DNA of 64,000 nucleotides, taken from positions 310,001 to 374,000 of the forward strand of contig NZ_JARKMY010000010.1 of assembly GCF_029360725.1 (NCBI RefSeq), in the 5' to 3' direction. Below are positions 9,079-17,488 of this stretch, piece by piece. Positions within the stretch are counted from its first letter, which is position 1; each line of letters starts with the position of its first letter. Origin of the DNA: Chryseolinea sp. H1M3-3 (GTDB lineage Bacteria > Bacteroidota > Bacteroidia > Cytophagales > Cyclobacteriaceae). The translations under genes and the position numbers were made by a program. The notes beneath the pieces are model-generated. The model searched no databases and was not told the DNA's origin. It saw only the letters and a list, made by a program, of their open reading frames with translations.

Positions 9079-10122
9079 ATGCGAATTTCTTTTTTGATCA
9101 CATATTTTCTTGTCAGCTTTCTTTTTGTTGTGACCAGCAATTTCGTCCAGGCACAGCAACAACGCCACGAAGCAGTCGGCCCCGAACCGGTGAATGGCCT
9201 GAACCGGTTAGGTGTTGAATATTTGAAAATTGACTTTACCCAGGACCAACGTGCGATGTTGGATGGTGTTGAGTTGGAATTGATCTTTTCTATTGATACC
9301 CTAGGCCAGGCGTTATTGGAGGATGTCAATGGAATCAATGACGCCGCCATTATCGATAGCTTGAGAAAGAAAACTGTTGAGGTCGGCAAATTTAAACCAG
9401 CTTATGCAGACGGTCAGCCTGTTGAAGGTTTTTATTCAATGCTGCTTCGGTATCCTACTTACGAAAAAATGAATGTTACACGCCGAGTGCCACCTATGAA
9501 CTATCGTCGTTTGAAACGTGAAGATTTCGAATCATTCGAACTCGGTGAACGCATGGATGTACTCATTGGTGGAATGATGAATGGTTTTGTCGGGAATGCG
9601 CAAGATTATCTTAGCGTTGGCGGTGGAATGAAAGTTGACCTCGCTTTCGCTGGCAAGCGTGGTTATGGATTTGGTTTCACCATGAGCTTCTTTGGTAACA
9701 ACCGGAGAAAAGATTTTGCGATCGATCCGACTCGTGAACAGCTTCGTGCTCCCCTAACATTGGTAATGGGTGCCCTTGCGAATAAAACCATATTAAGAAA
9801 ACCCAAATCTTCCATTTTGCTTCAGTTAGAGCCGGCTTATATGGAACTTACTATATCACCAAAGAACAATAACCAGGACAAGAACGATGTCAAATTCAGG
9901 GGATTTAGTCCTGGGGTTACGTTACACTATGTGCTGAAATTGGGAAGAGATCGTTTTACCGATTCTTATATGCCTGCAATCTTTAACCATTGCCTCAATT
10001 TGCATGCTGGAATTCGACCGGTATTTTATAATTCTCGTGAAGCCTCCGGGGTATTATATGAGGTGGGTATTTCATACAGGATGATATATCATTTCTTCGA
10101 GTCATATACATTAAAGGAATGA
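9079..10122 (+). CDS. Secreted protein with TonB-C-like domain and outer-membrane beta-barrel-like region
   Basis: A 347-residue protein with a signal peptide ending near AQA (residues 22-26). Residues about 45-130 resemble a TonB C-terminal domain: alternating strand pattern, then VGKFKPAYADGQPVEGFYSMLLRY, where the FxPA..dGxPV signature is typical of that fold. Residues about 160-347 have alternating polar and hydrophobic strands, glycine-rich turns and a terminal YHFFESYTLKE strand, suggesting an outer-membrane barrel. I do not recognise the whole architecture. It starts a cassette: the J-domain gene follows after 7 bases. Confidence 0.7.
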   Translation: MRISFLITYFLVSFLFVVTSNFVQAQQQRHEAVGPEPVNGLNRLGVEYLKIDFTQDQRAMLDGVELELIFSIDTLGQALLEDVNGINDAAIIDSLRKKTVEVGKFKPAYADGQPVEGFYSMLLRYPTYEKMNVTRRVPPMNYRRLKREDFESFELGERMDVLIGGMMNGFVGNAQDYLSVGGGMKVDLAFAGKRGYGFGFTMSFFGNNRRKDFAIDPTREQLRAPLTLVMGALANKTILRKPKSSILLQLEPAYMELTISPKNNNQDKNDVKFRGFSPGVTLHYVLKLGRDRFTDSYMPAIFNHCLNLHAGIRPVFYNSREASGVLYEVGISYRMIYHFFESYTLKE

Positions 10123-10129
10123 CGAATCA

Positions 10130-10444
10130 GTGAGTATGAATCCTTATGAAGTATTGGGCCTTACGCCTGCCGCATCGGATGCTGAAATTAAGGCGGCATA
10201 CCGGGAGCTTGTCAAGATATATCATCCAGATATAACCAACTCCCCAGATCCTGATCGCATCAGAAATTTAAATGAGGCATATGATATTTTGTCCGATCCA
10301 GTACGGAAGTATCATTATGACAGTAGATCAAAAATTGAACCTCCCATTCCGTATGAGGAAAGCCCCATCGAAGCTTACGGGAATACCTCAACCGAAAAAG
10401 AGAAGCGGGAAGAAAAAAGAGGGCAGCCGAAAATCTTAAGTTGA
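10130..10444 (+). CDS. Small J-domain (DnaJ-like) protein
   Basis: A 104-residue protein, probably starting at the second ATG (MNPYEVLG). Residues 3-68 form a full J domain with the catalytic HPD tripeptide (YHPDI) that stimulates DnaK ATPase, and the closing LNEAYDILSDPVRKYHYD helix. Zinc-finger and C-terminal DnaJ domains are absent; the tail of about 35 residues is charged and probably disordered. The gene sits 7 bases after a putative outer-membrane protein gene and its stop overlaps the start of a membrane-protein gene. Such a J protein may recruit DnaK to a specific client; the client is unknown. Confidence 0.9.
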   Translation: MSMNPYEVLGLTPAASDAEIKAAYRELVKIYHPDITNSPDPDRIRNLNEAYDILSDPVRKYHYDSRSKIEPPIPYEESPIEAYGNTSTEKEKREEKRGQPKILS

Positions 10445-10974
10445 TAAAGTTTGAATCGAGAATAAAAATCTTTTACCGTTTTTGCCGGATACTTTGTTTC
10501 CCGATTTCCCTATTTGCAGCACTCGTGGTTGGGGACATATTTTTACCGTCAAAGGAATATAAAGAAGTGGCTGAGACAGGTTGGCAACGACGTTTCGGAA
10601 GAGGGAAATTTCGTAATCATTACAGTCCTGGAGAGCTTGTGAGTTTTATGAAGACCAGGCATTTTACAATCGCCGTTCCTAACGAAATCCATGTCGGTTA
10701 CGACTATTTCGCAACAAACAAAGAACCGTTGACCATCATGGTGACGCCGATCTTTAAAGTACCATCAAAGGTATCGCTTATGCAAAATGGTCATCACTAC
10801 ACAGCACTGATTGAAAGAACGATTTATAGTAACCATTATGGAGTGCATTATTTGTTACTGGTCACGTCGTTGTTTGTCGTAATAAGAAAAGAATATTCTC
10901 ATTTTAATTTCTGTGTCTCGGTTTTTCCGCCATTGTTTTTGATTGCGGTTTATACGATAATGTTTGTCGTATAA
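10441..10974 (+). CDS. Membrane protein in J-domain cassette
   Basis: A 177-residue protein that appears to start at a TTG codon overlapping the stop of the J-domain gene (TTGA arrangement), which suggests coupled translation. A hydrophobic segment lies near residues 16-32; a soluble region of about 100 residues follows, with a GRGKFRNHYSPGELVSF stretch, and two more hydrophobic segments lie at about 133-147 and 155-177. This predicts two or three membrane spans with a periplasmic or cytoplasmic loop. No family recognised. Confidence 0.6.
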   Translation: MIKFESRIKIFYRFCRILCFPISLFAALVVGDIFLPSKEYKEVAETGWQRRFGRGKFRNHYSPGELVSFMKTRHFTIAVPNEIHVGYDYFATNKEPLTIMVTPIFKVPSKVSLMQNGHHYTALIERTIYSNHYGVHYLLLVTSLFVVIRKEYSHFNFCVSVFPPLFLIAVYTIMFVV

Positions 10975-11256
10975 ATTGGACTTTGGGTTCTGAACAAAGT
11001 TATTATTTGTTATCAAGAAAAATTCCGAAACATATCCGAATTTCTTTTTAACTTGATTCTGGCAATCAGTTTTGCGGTTCCATCAAAATCGCAACATCAC
11101 ACAAAATAAACGGCTGGTCAATAGCAGTCTTCTTCGATAGGAAAATTTGGAGCTTCTTTAGATTTTAAAGGCTATCGCCAACACTTTATTTCGGCAGTTA
11201 AGGATATAAAAAAATCTATTTCCTTTTATAAATAATTTAACCCTAAAGAATTTCTT

Positions 11257-11655
11257 ATGGAAACAATGACCCGAACGGCTTCTAACATCCAGGAGGAAAT
11301 TAGAAGCGCCAATCAACATTTTGAACAAAATTTTGCAAACGGAGACGCTAAGGGAATGGCCGCACTGTATACGAGTGACGGGATGCTCCTTCCCCCAGGA
11401 GCTACAATACAACAAGGCTCTAGTGCTATACAGAATTTCTGGCAAATGGTAATGGATACGGGCATTAAGAGCGCACACCTGGAGACATTAGAACTGGAGC
11501 AGGAAGGAGAAACAGCCATTGAAGTGGGGCAATATGAATTGAGTGGTGCAGAGGGCAAACGTATGGATCAAGGAAAATATATCGTCGTCTGGAAAAAACA
11601 AGTAGGCCAATGGAAACTCCACAAGGACATCTGGAATACAAGCCTAAGTTCTTGA
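11257..11655 (+). CDS. SnoaL/DUF4440-like protein
   Basis: A 132-residue NTF2-fold protein. The N-terminal helices (IRSANQHFEQNFANGDAKGMAALY) are followed by TSDGMLLPPG, a classic DUF4440/SnoaL opening, and the sheet ends in KYIVVWKKQVGQWKLHKDIWN. Such proteins are often small-molecule-binding or ketosteroid-isomerase-like; no signal peptide is present, so it is cytoplasmic. It is a single-gene unit ended by a hairpin terminator at 11681. Substrate unknown. Confidence 0.8.
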   Translation: METMTRTASNIQEEIRSANQHFEQNFANGDAKGMAALYTSDGMLLPPGATIQQGSSAIQNFWQMVMDTGIKSAHLETLELEQEGETAIEVGQYELSGAEGKRMDQGKYIVVWKKQVGQWKLHKDIWNTSLSS

Positions 11656-11680
11656 GTTTAGAAAATTCCATGCAAGTAAA

Positions 11681-11713
11681 AAAGCCGTTCATCAATAGGA
11701 CGGCTTTCTCTTT
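11681..11713 (+). terminator. Intrinsic terminator
   Basis: AAAGCCGT (11681-11688) pairs with ACGGCTTT (11700-11707) across an 11-base loop, followed by CTCTTT. It lies 26 bases after the SnoaL-like gene. Confidence 0.75.
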
Positions 11714-11861
11714 GCTGCTTAGCACCATATCAATTTAATGGATACCATACGGAGTATTGAACGTACATCGATACGTGATTGAACTTTTTATTATAACAAT
11801 TCCTATTCCTGCATGTTGTAAACAACATCAACGATCAATTTCACACTTAATATTTGTGACT

Positions 11862-12302
11862 ATGGAAACACGACAAGAATTAAAAGGAATGGCGACGGTA
11901 AGTTTCTGGGCGGATGATGTCAAGGCAGCACGCAAGTGGTACAATGAACTTTTAGGGGTGGCTCCATATTTCGAACGGCCTGATAGTGAAAATCCTGCAT
12001 ACATCGAATATAGATTTGGTGACTTTGCGGCGGAGTTAGGAATCATTGATCGGAAATTTGCACCAAAAGCAGCTCACCACGGCCCAGGAGGCGCGGTACT
12101 TTTCTGGCACGTCGAAGATGTGAAGGGCACATTACAAAGACTCCTCACGATGGGCTGTAAAGAGTATGAAGGACTCACGGAACGGGAAGCAGGATTTGTA
12201 ACTGCTTCTGTCATCGACCCGTTTGGTAACATTCTTGGTGTGATGTACAATCCGCATTACATTGAGATTCTGGAGTCATTAAAATTCCAAAGCGCGGGAT
12301 AA
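11862..12302 (+). CDS. VOC-family (glyoxalase/bleomycin-resistance fold) protein
   Basis: About 146 residues from the ATG at 11862, preferred over the longer frame because it starts right before the fold. It has the typical VOC pattern: VSFWADDVKAARKWYNELLGV, then YRFGDFAAELGI, a repeated half with AVLFWHVEDVKGTLQRLLTMG, and FGNILGVMYNP at the end. The fold pairs two beta-alpha-beta-beta-beta modules around a metal site. Substrate cannot be inferred. It is a single gene in the cytoplasm. Confidence 0.85.
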   Translation: METRQELKGMATVSFWADDVKAARKWYNELLGVAPYFERPDSENPAYIEYRFGDFAAELGIIDRKFAPKAAHHGPGGAVLFWHVEDVKGTLQRLLTMGCKEYEGLTEREAGFVTASVIDPFGNILGVMYNPHYIEILESLKFQSAG

Positions 12303-12444
12303 GAACAATTGTCTACCATCAACAGTTTGTCTTTATTTAGTTCACAGCGTTTACATTCTTTAAAGATCGATTATTTTCATCTGCATAATTTGAAACGAAC
12401 ATCGTTGATTCAGAGCCGCCTGTAAGTACATTTACTTGCTGTAC

Positions 12445-12475
12445 TTGCGTTCAAGATTCTGGCGGGTTAACTTTC
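12445..12475 (+). promoter_or_regulatory. Bacteroidota-type promoter candidate
   Basis: TTGC at 12445-12448, a 19-base spacer, and TAACTTTC at 12468-12475 match TTTG-N19-TAnnTTTG with two mismatches. The following ATG is only 4 bases beyond, so the transcript may be leaderless. Confidence 0.45.
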
Positions 12476-12478
12476 GCC

Positions 12479-12967
12479 ATGAAAGATCAACTCATCATTA
12501 AAATGGTCCTCGATGCTTGGAACCAATATTTAAAACGCACCGATGATCTCTTCCTTCAATTCACCGACCAAGATTTACTTAAACAGATTGCGCCGGGAAA
12601 GAACACTGCTAAATATCTGTTAGGTCATCTTACAGCAGTTCACGATCGCATGCTGCCATTGCTCGGACTAGGACAGCCTTTGCATCCTGCCATTCACGAA
12701 GATTTTGAACGACGACCAGACGGCGACCACGTTAACAAATATTCCACAGCCGACCTGCGCCGGCAATGGTCTGAGGTAAATACAGCATTAAATAACGCGA
12801 TGGCTACGTTGACCTTGGATCAATGGTTTGAGAGACACAATGCTGTATCACCCGAGGATTTTAATAAAGAACCGCACCGGAATAAATTGAATGTTATCAT
12901 CAACCGGACGAATCACGTTGCATGGCACTATGGCCAGCTTCTTTTAATTAAAAACAAAGAAGAATAA
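12479..12967 (+). CDS. DinB-family protein
   Basis: A 162-residue four-helix-bundle protein of the DinB/YfiT group. The metal-ligand histidines expected in the family are visible: LLGHLTAVHDRM (about residues 46-57) and NHVAWHYGQLLLI near the C-terminus. Members include thiol-dependent transferases and proteins of unknown function. The gene stands alone; the M16 gene that follows is convergent. A second, unrelated-looking DinB protein lies at 26074. Confidence 0.82.
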   Translation: MKDQLIIKMVLDAWNQYLKRTDDLFLQFTDQDLLKQIAPGKNTAKYLLGHLTAVHDRMLPLLGLGQPLHPAIHEDFERRPDGDHVNKYSTADLRRQWSEVNTALNNAMATLTLDQWFERHNAVSPEDFNKEPHRNKLNVIINRTNHVAWHYGQLLLIKNKEE

Positions 12968-13067
12968 AGCTAGCGCTCGGGAATAAATAATTCAAACTTA
13001 CTTATGATTGATCTATGAATAAGTAGATCATGTGGACGATCGTTGAGGTTCAACACATGCCTTTTCC

Positions 13068-14459
13068 TTACTTCACCTTCCTTGCCTCCTGATATGTTTT
13101 CATTTGCTTCTCTAACAACTTTTTATCCCCTACCAATACGAGTGTCATATCTTCATACTTAAAATGTTCTTTCGCAATAGCAGAAACTTTTTCCGGGGTG
13201 ACTGCATAGATATTTTTTACCCGGTTGGTGAGGTATTCGTCGCTTAGACCATGGGTTTCAATAAAGTTTAATTGTCCGATGATACCGCCAGGTGTAGAAT
13301 TCTGAAGGACAAAAACGCCAGCCATGTAGTTCTGTATTCCGGCAAGTTCTTCTTTTCCGGGCGCCTCTTTTTGAAGGGTGCTTACTTCCTTGGCGATCTC
13401 CTGCAACGCATCCCCTGTGTGCTCAGTTGTTATGTCAGCTTGTTCGTACCAGACCGAAGTGTTCTTATAATTTTGAATGGCACTGAATGGCGAATAGGTG
13501 TAGCCTTTATTTTCGCGAATGTTCGACGTAATGCGTGAGCCAAACGATCCTCCCAGCAACGAATTAGCCACTTGTAATGCAACGTAGTCGTCATGCTTTG
13601 GTGTTAGGGTCGGCAGGCCCAGAATGACTGTTGTCTGTGGTGCTGCGGGCCGGTCAATCATCGCTATCTCCGCCGACTTCGTTGGTGTCGCAGGCGGGTA
13701 ATTTATTTCGGGACCTTCCTTCCACCCTTTAAAGGCTTCTTCGATTGATTTTTGTGCGGCGCTTTCATCAAATTTCCCCACTACGTAAATCACACTGCGC
13801 TTGGCACCAAAATTCTTTTCATAAAAACTTTTCGCCATATCAATGGTGTAGGAGCTCAGCATTTCCTGCGTCGGAAAAGTCCGACCGTAAGGATGGTCCT
13901 TATAAATAATACTGTTGAATGACTCGATAGCCTGCGACTGAGGTTGTGCTTTTTGTACACTGAGCTGCCGCTTCAGATCGCTTTTAAGCCGTTCGATTTG
14001 CGAGGCCGGAAAAGCTGGATTCATCACAACATCAGCCATCACCTTAATAAGATCGGGAGCAAACTCCGAAAGCACAGCGCCGGATATTGTCGTGTTGTCC
14101 GGTCCTACACCGATGTTTATCTCTCCACCCATCGCTGCCACCTTTCTTGAAATCGTTTTGAAGTCCATAGTCGTCGTACCTTCCTTCATTAATTCGCCCG
14201 TAAGATCAGCCAGCCATACTTCATTGGGGCCTTCATTTACATTTCCGGTTTTGATGACGAGGCTAATATTCACCTTAGGAATAGATCCATATTGTACCAG
14301 GGTAGACTTCAATCCATTTTTCAGCACATTCACCTTCTTTGCGGGAAGTACAAAATCTTTGGGATTACCGCCTGGAGGTGGTGTCTGTTTCTGAGCGCTT
14401 GTAGCAAATGTGATAAATACAACGGGGAGGATGGTGAAAATAAGTTTTAACGTCTTCAT
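13068..14459 (-). CDS. M16 peptidase family protein, non-catalytic subunit
   Basis: A 463-residue exported protein (signal peptide ending near TSAQ). It has two M16-type halves, but the HxxEH zinc motif is replaced by LADLTGELM, so it should not be proteolytic alone. The C-terminal half holds IGQLNFIETHGL and the expected R/Y region (SNIRENKGYTYSPFSA) that in M16B pairs helps bind substrate. It overlaps the upstream catalytic M16 gene by one base (TAATG), so the two products very likely form a heterodimer. Confidence 0.88.
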   Translation of the reverse strand: MKTLKLIFTILPVVFITFATSAQKQTPPPGGNPKDFVLPAKKVNVLKNGLKSTLVQYGSIPKVNISLVIKTGNVNEGPNEVWLADLTGELMKEGTTTMDFKTISRKVAAMGGEINIGVGPDNTTISGAVLSEFAPDLIKVMADVVMNPAFPASQIERLKSDLKRQLSVQKAQPQSQAIESFNSIIYKDHPYGRTFPTQEMLSSYTIDMAKSFYEKNFGAKRSVIYVVGKFDESAAQKSIEEAFKGWKEGPEINYPPATPTKSAEIAMIDRPAAPQTTVILGLPTLTPKHDDYVALQVANSLLGGSFGSRITSNIRENKGYTYSPFSAIQNYKNTSVWYEQADITTEHTGDALQEIAKEVSTLQKEAPGKEELAGIQNYMAGVFVLQNSTPGGIIGQLNFIETHGLSDEYLTNRVKNIYAVTPEKVSAIAKEHFKYEDMTLVLVGDKKLLEKQMKTYQEARKVK

Positions 14460-15835
14460 TATTCTGCTGCTTTAGGGTCAACAATCAATATCGTTCTATT
14501 CGTTGGACGAAGGTATTCTTCCACAGTTCGTTTGATCACTTCTGGCGTGACCGCACGAAATTCTTCTTCAAGTGTATTGATGCGTGACGGATCGTCGTCA
14601 AACAAAGCGAAACATGCCAGCAAATCCGCACGCCCGATGCCATTCCCTCCTAAGGTGGAATACAGGTCTGAACGCAATTTTACAATCGCCAGCTCTGTAT
14701 CTTCTTTTGAGACCTTCGAGATTTCGTTTATAGCTTCGTCAAACTCAGCGACTATGGAATCTGCAGGAACCGTCGAATCATGAATAAGGTCGGCCATCCA
14801 TACCATAGGACCATTATAGTTAAACATGTTGCCGAGGTAATTGATGCCGCCACTCACATTTCCGGTATAGCCTTTCTCCTGGACAAGTTTGTTGTACAAC
14901 TTACTATCCTGACCTTGCAGCAGGATCTGATCAATCAGACCCATAGCATAATATTCAGGTGTGCCACGGTCGGGCATTTTATAAGCAATAGCAATGGCAG
15001 GTTTGTTGGCCAGCTTGTCCTCCTTGATTTTTCTTTTTTCGTTTTCCTGACGCGGTTCGGAAATGTCAGGCTTGGGCGGAAGCGTCGCTGATGGAATTGA
15101 ATCGAAATACTGCGCGACCCATTTTTTAGCATCTTCAATTTCAAAATCACCGACTACCGCAAGGGCCGCGTTGTTGGGTGCATAATACGTCTTAAAGAAA
15201 TTATCAACGTCTTCGAGTTTAGCTGAATCAAGATCTGCAAGATCGCCATAAAAATTATGAGCATTGAACCAGTTTTCATTGGCATACTGTGGCATGTCGA
15301 GCCATGGAAATCCGCCGTAAGGCCGATTGAGCACGTTTACCTTTACTTCATTTTTTACAACTCCCTGCTGGTTGGTAAGATTTTCCTGGGTAATAACCAG
15401 TCCTTTCATTCGATCAGCCTCCGCCCACAGGGCAGTCTCGAGTTTATGAGAAGGCATTACCTCAAAGTAGTTCGTGAAATCGAAACGAGTGGATCCATTC
15501 AGGATGCCACCATTTTGCTGCACCAGCTTAATAAACTCCATTTTACCAAGATTCTGTGAACCCTGAAACATCATGTGCTCAAACAAGTGCGCAAACCCTG
15601 TTCTGTCTTTAGGTTCAATCCTAAACCCAATGTTGTAATAAACCGCAACGGCTACGGTAGGGGCGGTTTTGTCTTGTGATAAAATTACTTTTAAACCGTT
15701 GTTTAACTTGTAATAAACAACAGGAACCTCGAAGGTATCCCCGGGTTTCTCGGTTTTATCATTGGAGCAGGCAAACAGAGCGACCGCCATCAGCAGACAC
15801 AAAAGTTTACGGGTAATTGAAGTATACGTATGCAT
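14459..15835 (-). CDS. M16 zinc metalloprotease, catalytic subunit (lipoprotein)
   Basis: About 458 residues from the ATG at 15835; an ATG 15 bases upstream is possible. The signal peptide ends in a lipobox (LMAVALFACSN), so the protein is probably anchored in a membrane facing the periplasm. The zinc motif HLFEH is present in GFAHLFEHMMFQGS, with the downstream glutamate supplied by the VKNEVKVNV region. A second M16 half follows. It is the first gene of a two-gene unit with the inactive partner at 13068; together they likely degrade peptides. Confidence 0.9.
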   Translation of the reverse strand: MHTYTSITRKLLCLLMAVALFACSNDKTEKPGDTFEVPVVYYKLNNGLKVILSQDKTAPTVAVAVYYNIGFRIEPKDRTGFAHLFEHMMFQGSQNLGKMEFIKLVQQNGGILNGSTRFDFTNYFEVMPSHKLETALWAEADRMKGLVITQENLTNQQGVVKNEVKVNVLNRPYGGFPWLDMPQYANENWFNAHNFYGDLADLDSAKLEDVDNFFKTYYAPNNAALAVVGDFEIEDAKKWVAQYFDSIPSATLPPKPDISEPRQENEKRKIKEDKLANKPAIAIAYKMPDRGTPEYYAMGLIDQILLQGQDSKLYNKLVQEKGYTGNVSGGINYLGNMFNYNGPMVWMADLIHDSTVPADSIVAEFDEAINEISKVSKEDTELAIVKLRSDLYSTLGGNGIGRADLLACFALFDDDPSRINTLEEEFRAVTPEVIKRTVEEYLRPTNRTILIVDPKAAE

Positions 15836-16179
15836 GATATATAATAACATTTATCGGATAAGAAAGCGGAAGCTAAGTTAAACGATAAATGGATGTGTAA
15901 AATATTGCAGGCCGATAATTTGTGGAATTACCTTATCCAGCCTTCCCAGAACGTCGAAGAGTGTACCCCAGAATGCGGTAAGGTGTTAGCGTGCTGAGTT
16001 CGACGTGTGGAGCTATGTCGCGAGCAGCTGGTTTATTAGTGGCGGCACGGACACGCCGTCGCACGCAGTTCATCAAGTAATATCCGCCGATGATCAGAGT
16101 TGTTACACGCAGGGAGGCTGTTTGCGTTTCTTTAGGTATCAGTTACAAAGTCCTAATTCACAATAAAATTTTAAACAAT
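15836..16179. other. Intergenic between divergent genes
   Basis: About 340 bases carrying the 5' regions of two divergent genes. GC-rich text with a GCGGCACGGACACGCCGTCGC stretch near 16043 could fold, but no coding frame or standard site was recognised. Confidence 0.4.
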
Positions 16180-16653
16180 ATGAAAAAGATCATCAGATTT
16201 TCATGGATCAATGCCCTGGTTGGCGTTGTCTTGTGTACCATTCTTTTTTCGTTTTCAAGCATCACCGGTGCACATAGCGTGCAGGTTTATCTCGACGACA
16301 AACTTATGATCGACCACTACGTGGACACCCGGGCGGATGCACCCACTTTGCGCGTAAATCCTACCGAAAACCATCGTGACGTTATCGTGAAGTACAGCGA
16401 ATGTGGGCGGACAGTGACGGGCCGAACGATCACCATTAAAGACGACAACAATAAAGTATTGAAGGATTGGAAATTTGAAGGTGCAGCCGCGGGTTTTGAA
16501 AAGCCGATGGCATGTTCGATGAAAGACATTGCAGCATTGCAGTCAAAGGGAGGAAGTGCTCTTAAGCTATACTACTCTTCCAATGAATTTCCTGAAGGCC
16601 AACAAATTGCCAAGCTGATTATCGAAAGTGATCCGAAAACGGCTTTAAAATAA
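16180..16653 (+). CDS. Secreted protein of unknown function
   Basis: 157 residues from the ATG at 16180, which yields a signal peptide (residues 1-29); the longer frame adds 30 residues without such structure. The mature part is beta-rich: HSVQVYLDDKLMIDHYVD, then a long middle with two cysteines (Cys near 75 and 112) that could form a disulfide, and LYYSSNEFPEGQQIAKLIIE at the end. I do not recognise the family. It is a single gene next to a two-component system that runs in the opposite direction. Confidence 0.7.
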   Translation: MKKIIRFSWINALVGVVLCTILFSFSSITGAHSVQVYLDDKLMIDHYVDTRADAPTLRVNPTENHRDVIVKYSECGRTVTGRTITIKDDNNKVLKDWKFEGAAAGFEKPMACSMKDIAALQSKGGSALKLYYSSNEFPEGQQIAKLIIESDPKTALK

Positions 16654-16661
16654 TGAATGAT

Positions 16662-16693
16662 CTCGTTCCCCTGTCTCGCGGCAGAGGAGCGAG
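16662..16693 (+). terminator. Possible terminator hairpin
   Basis: CTCG-T-TCC-C-CTG pairs with CAG-A-GGA-G-CGAG; the tail GTTTAAC is weak in T. It lies 9 bases after the secreted-protein gene and faces the convergent LytTR gene. Confidence 0.35.
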
Positions 16694-16733
16694 GTTTAAC
16701 TCCGACTATGGAATTAAAAAAAGAAAAATGAAA

Positions 16734-17453
16734 CTATCGTTTGAAAAGGCTGTTGCCTAAAATCTGCTGCATCAACTGTTCACGGAGATTCCGACTCATT
16801 GGAATACGGGCATTCTCCAGAATGATTTCATCACCTTCGATGGCCTTAATGTGGGGAACGGATATCAAAAAAGATTTGTGAACTTTTAAAAACTGATCTT
16901 TAGGTAACTGCTGCTCAAGACTTGTCAGCGTGATGTACGTAATTAATTTTCGATTCTGAACATGGATAACAGCATAGTTCTGAAGTCCTTCGACATAAGA
17001 GACGTCTCGGAAATATACCTTTTCAAACTTCCGGTCACAGCGAACAAAAAAATAGTCTACGGGTCCGGAATTATGGTGTAAGGCCGCAGTTTTCAATTGA
17101 AAGACATCCATCGCTTTTAAAGACGCTTTCAAAAATCTTTCAAAGGTGATAGGCTTAACGAGGTAATCGATTACATCAAGTGAATAACCTTCCAGCGCAT
17201 AATCAGAATAGGCTGTTGTGAGAATGGTTAACGGTGGATGTTTTAAGGTTTTAAGAAAATCAATACCAGTAACTTTAGGCATGTGAATATCCAAATATAT
17301 CAAATCCACCTTTTGTTCTTTTAAGCAAGTCGCGGCTCTCAATGCATTTTCACACGACGCAATGCAATGAAGAAATTCAATTTCCTGTACATGTTCTTCC
17401 AGACCTTTGCGTGCAATGGGTTCGTCATCGATGATAAGGCAGTTCAATTTCAT
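16734..17453 (-). CDS. LytTR-family response regulator
   Basis: A 239-residue regulator. The receiver domain (1-120) has the acidic pocket IIDDEP, phospho-acceptor Asp55 in LIYLDIHMP, and the conserved lysine in VKPI. The LytTR DNA-binding domain spans about 133-232 (VRCDRKFEKVYFRDVSYVEGL, then HKSFLISVPHI). It follows the histidine kinase gene by 35 bases in the same direction, so the two form one signalling pair. Target genes are not visible from sequence. Confidence 0.93.
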   Translation of the reverse strand: MKLNCLIIDDEPIARKGLEEHVQEIEFLHCIASCENALRAATCLKEQKVDLIYLDIHMPKVTGIDFLKTLKHPPLTILTTAYSDYALEGYSLDVIDYLVKPITFERFLKASLKAMDVFQLKTAALHHNSGPVDYFFVRCDRKFEKVYFRDVSYVEGLQNYAVIHVQNRKLITYITLTSLEQQLPKDQFLKVHKSFLISVPHIKAIEGDEIILENARIPMSRNLREQLMQQILGNSLFKR

Positions 17454-17488
17454 AATCAGCGGCTGTAAAGTTTTGGCCTGTGACGCAC

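Noticed and set aside
13068-14459. Truncated or damaged M16 gene
   Set aside because: The missing zinc motif is typical of the non-catalytic partner; length and second half are intact.
14459-14461. Frameshift joining the two M16 genes
   Set aside because: The TAATG overlap is a normal coupled start, and each product has its own signal peptide.
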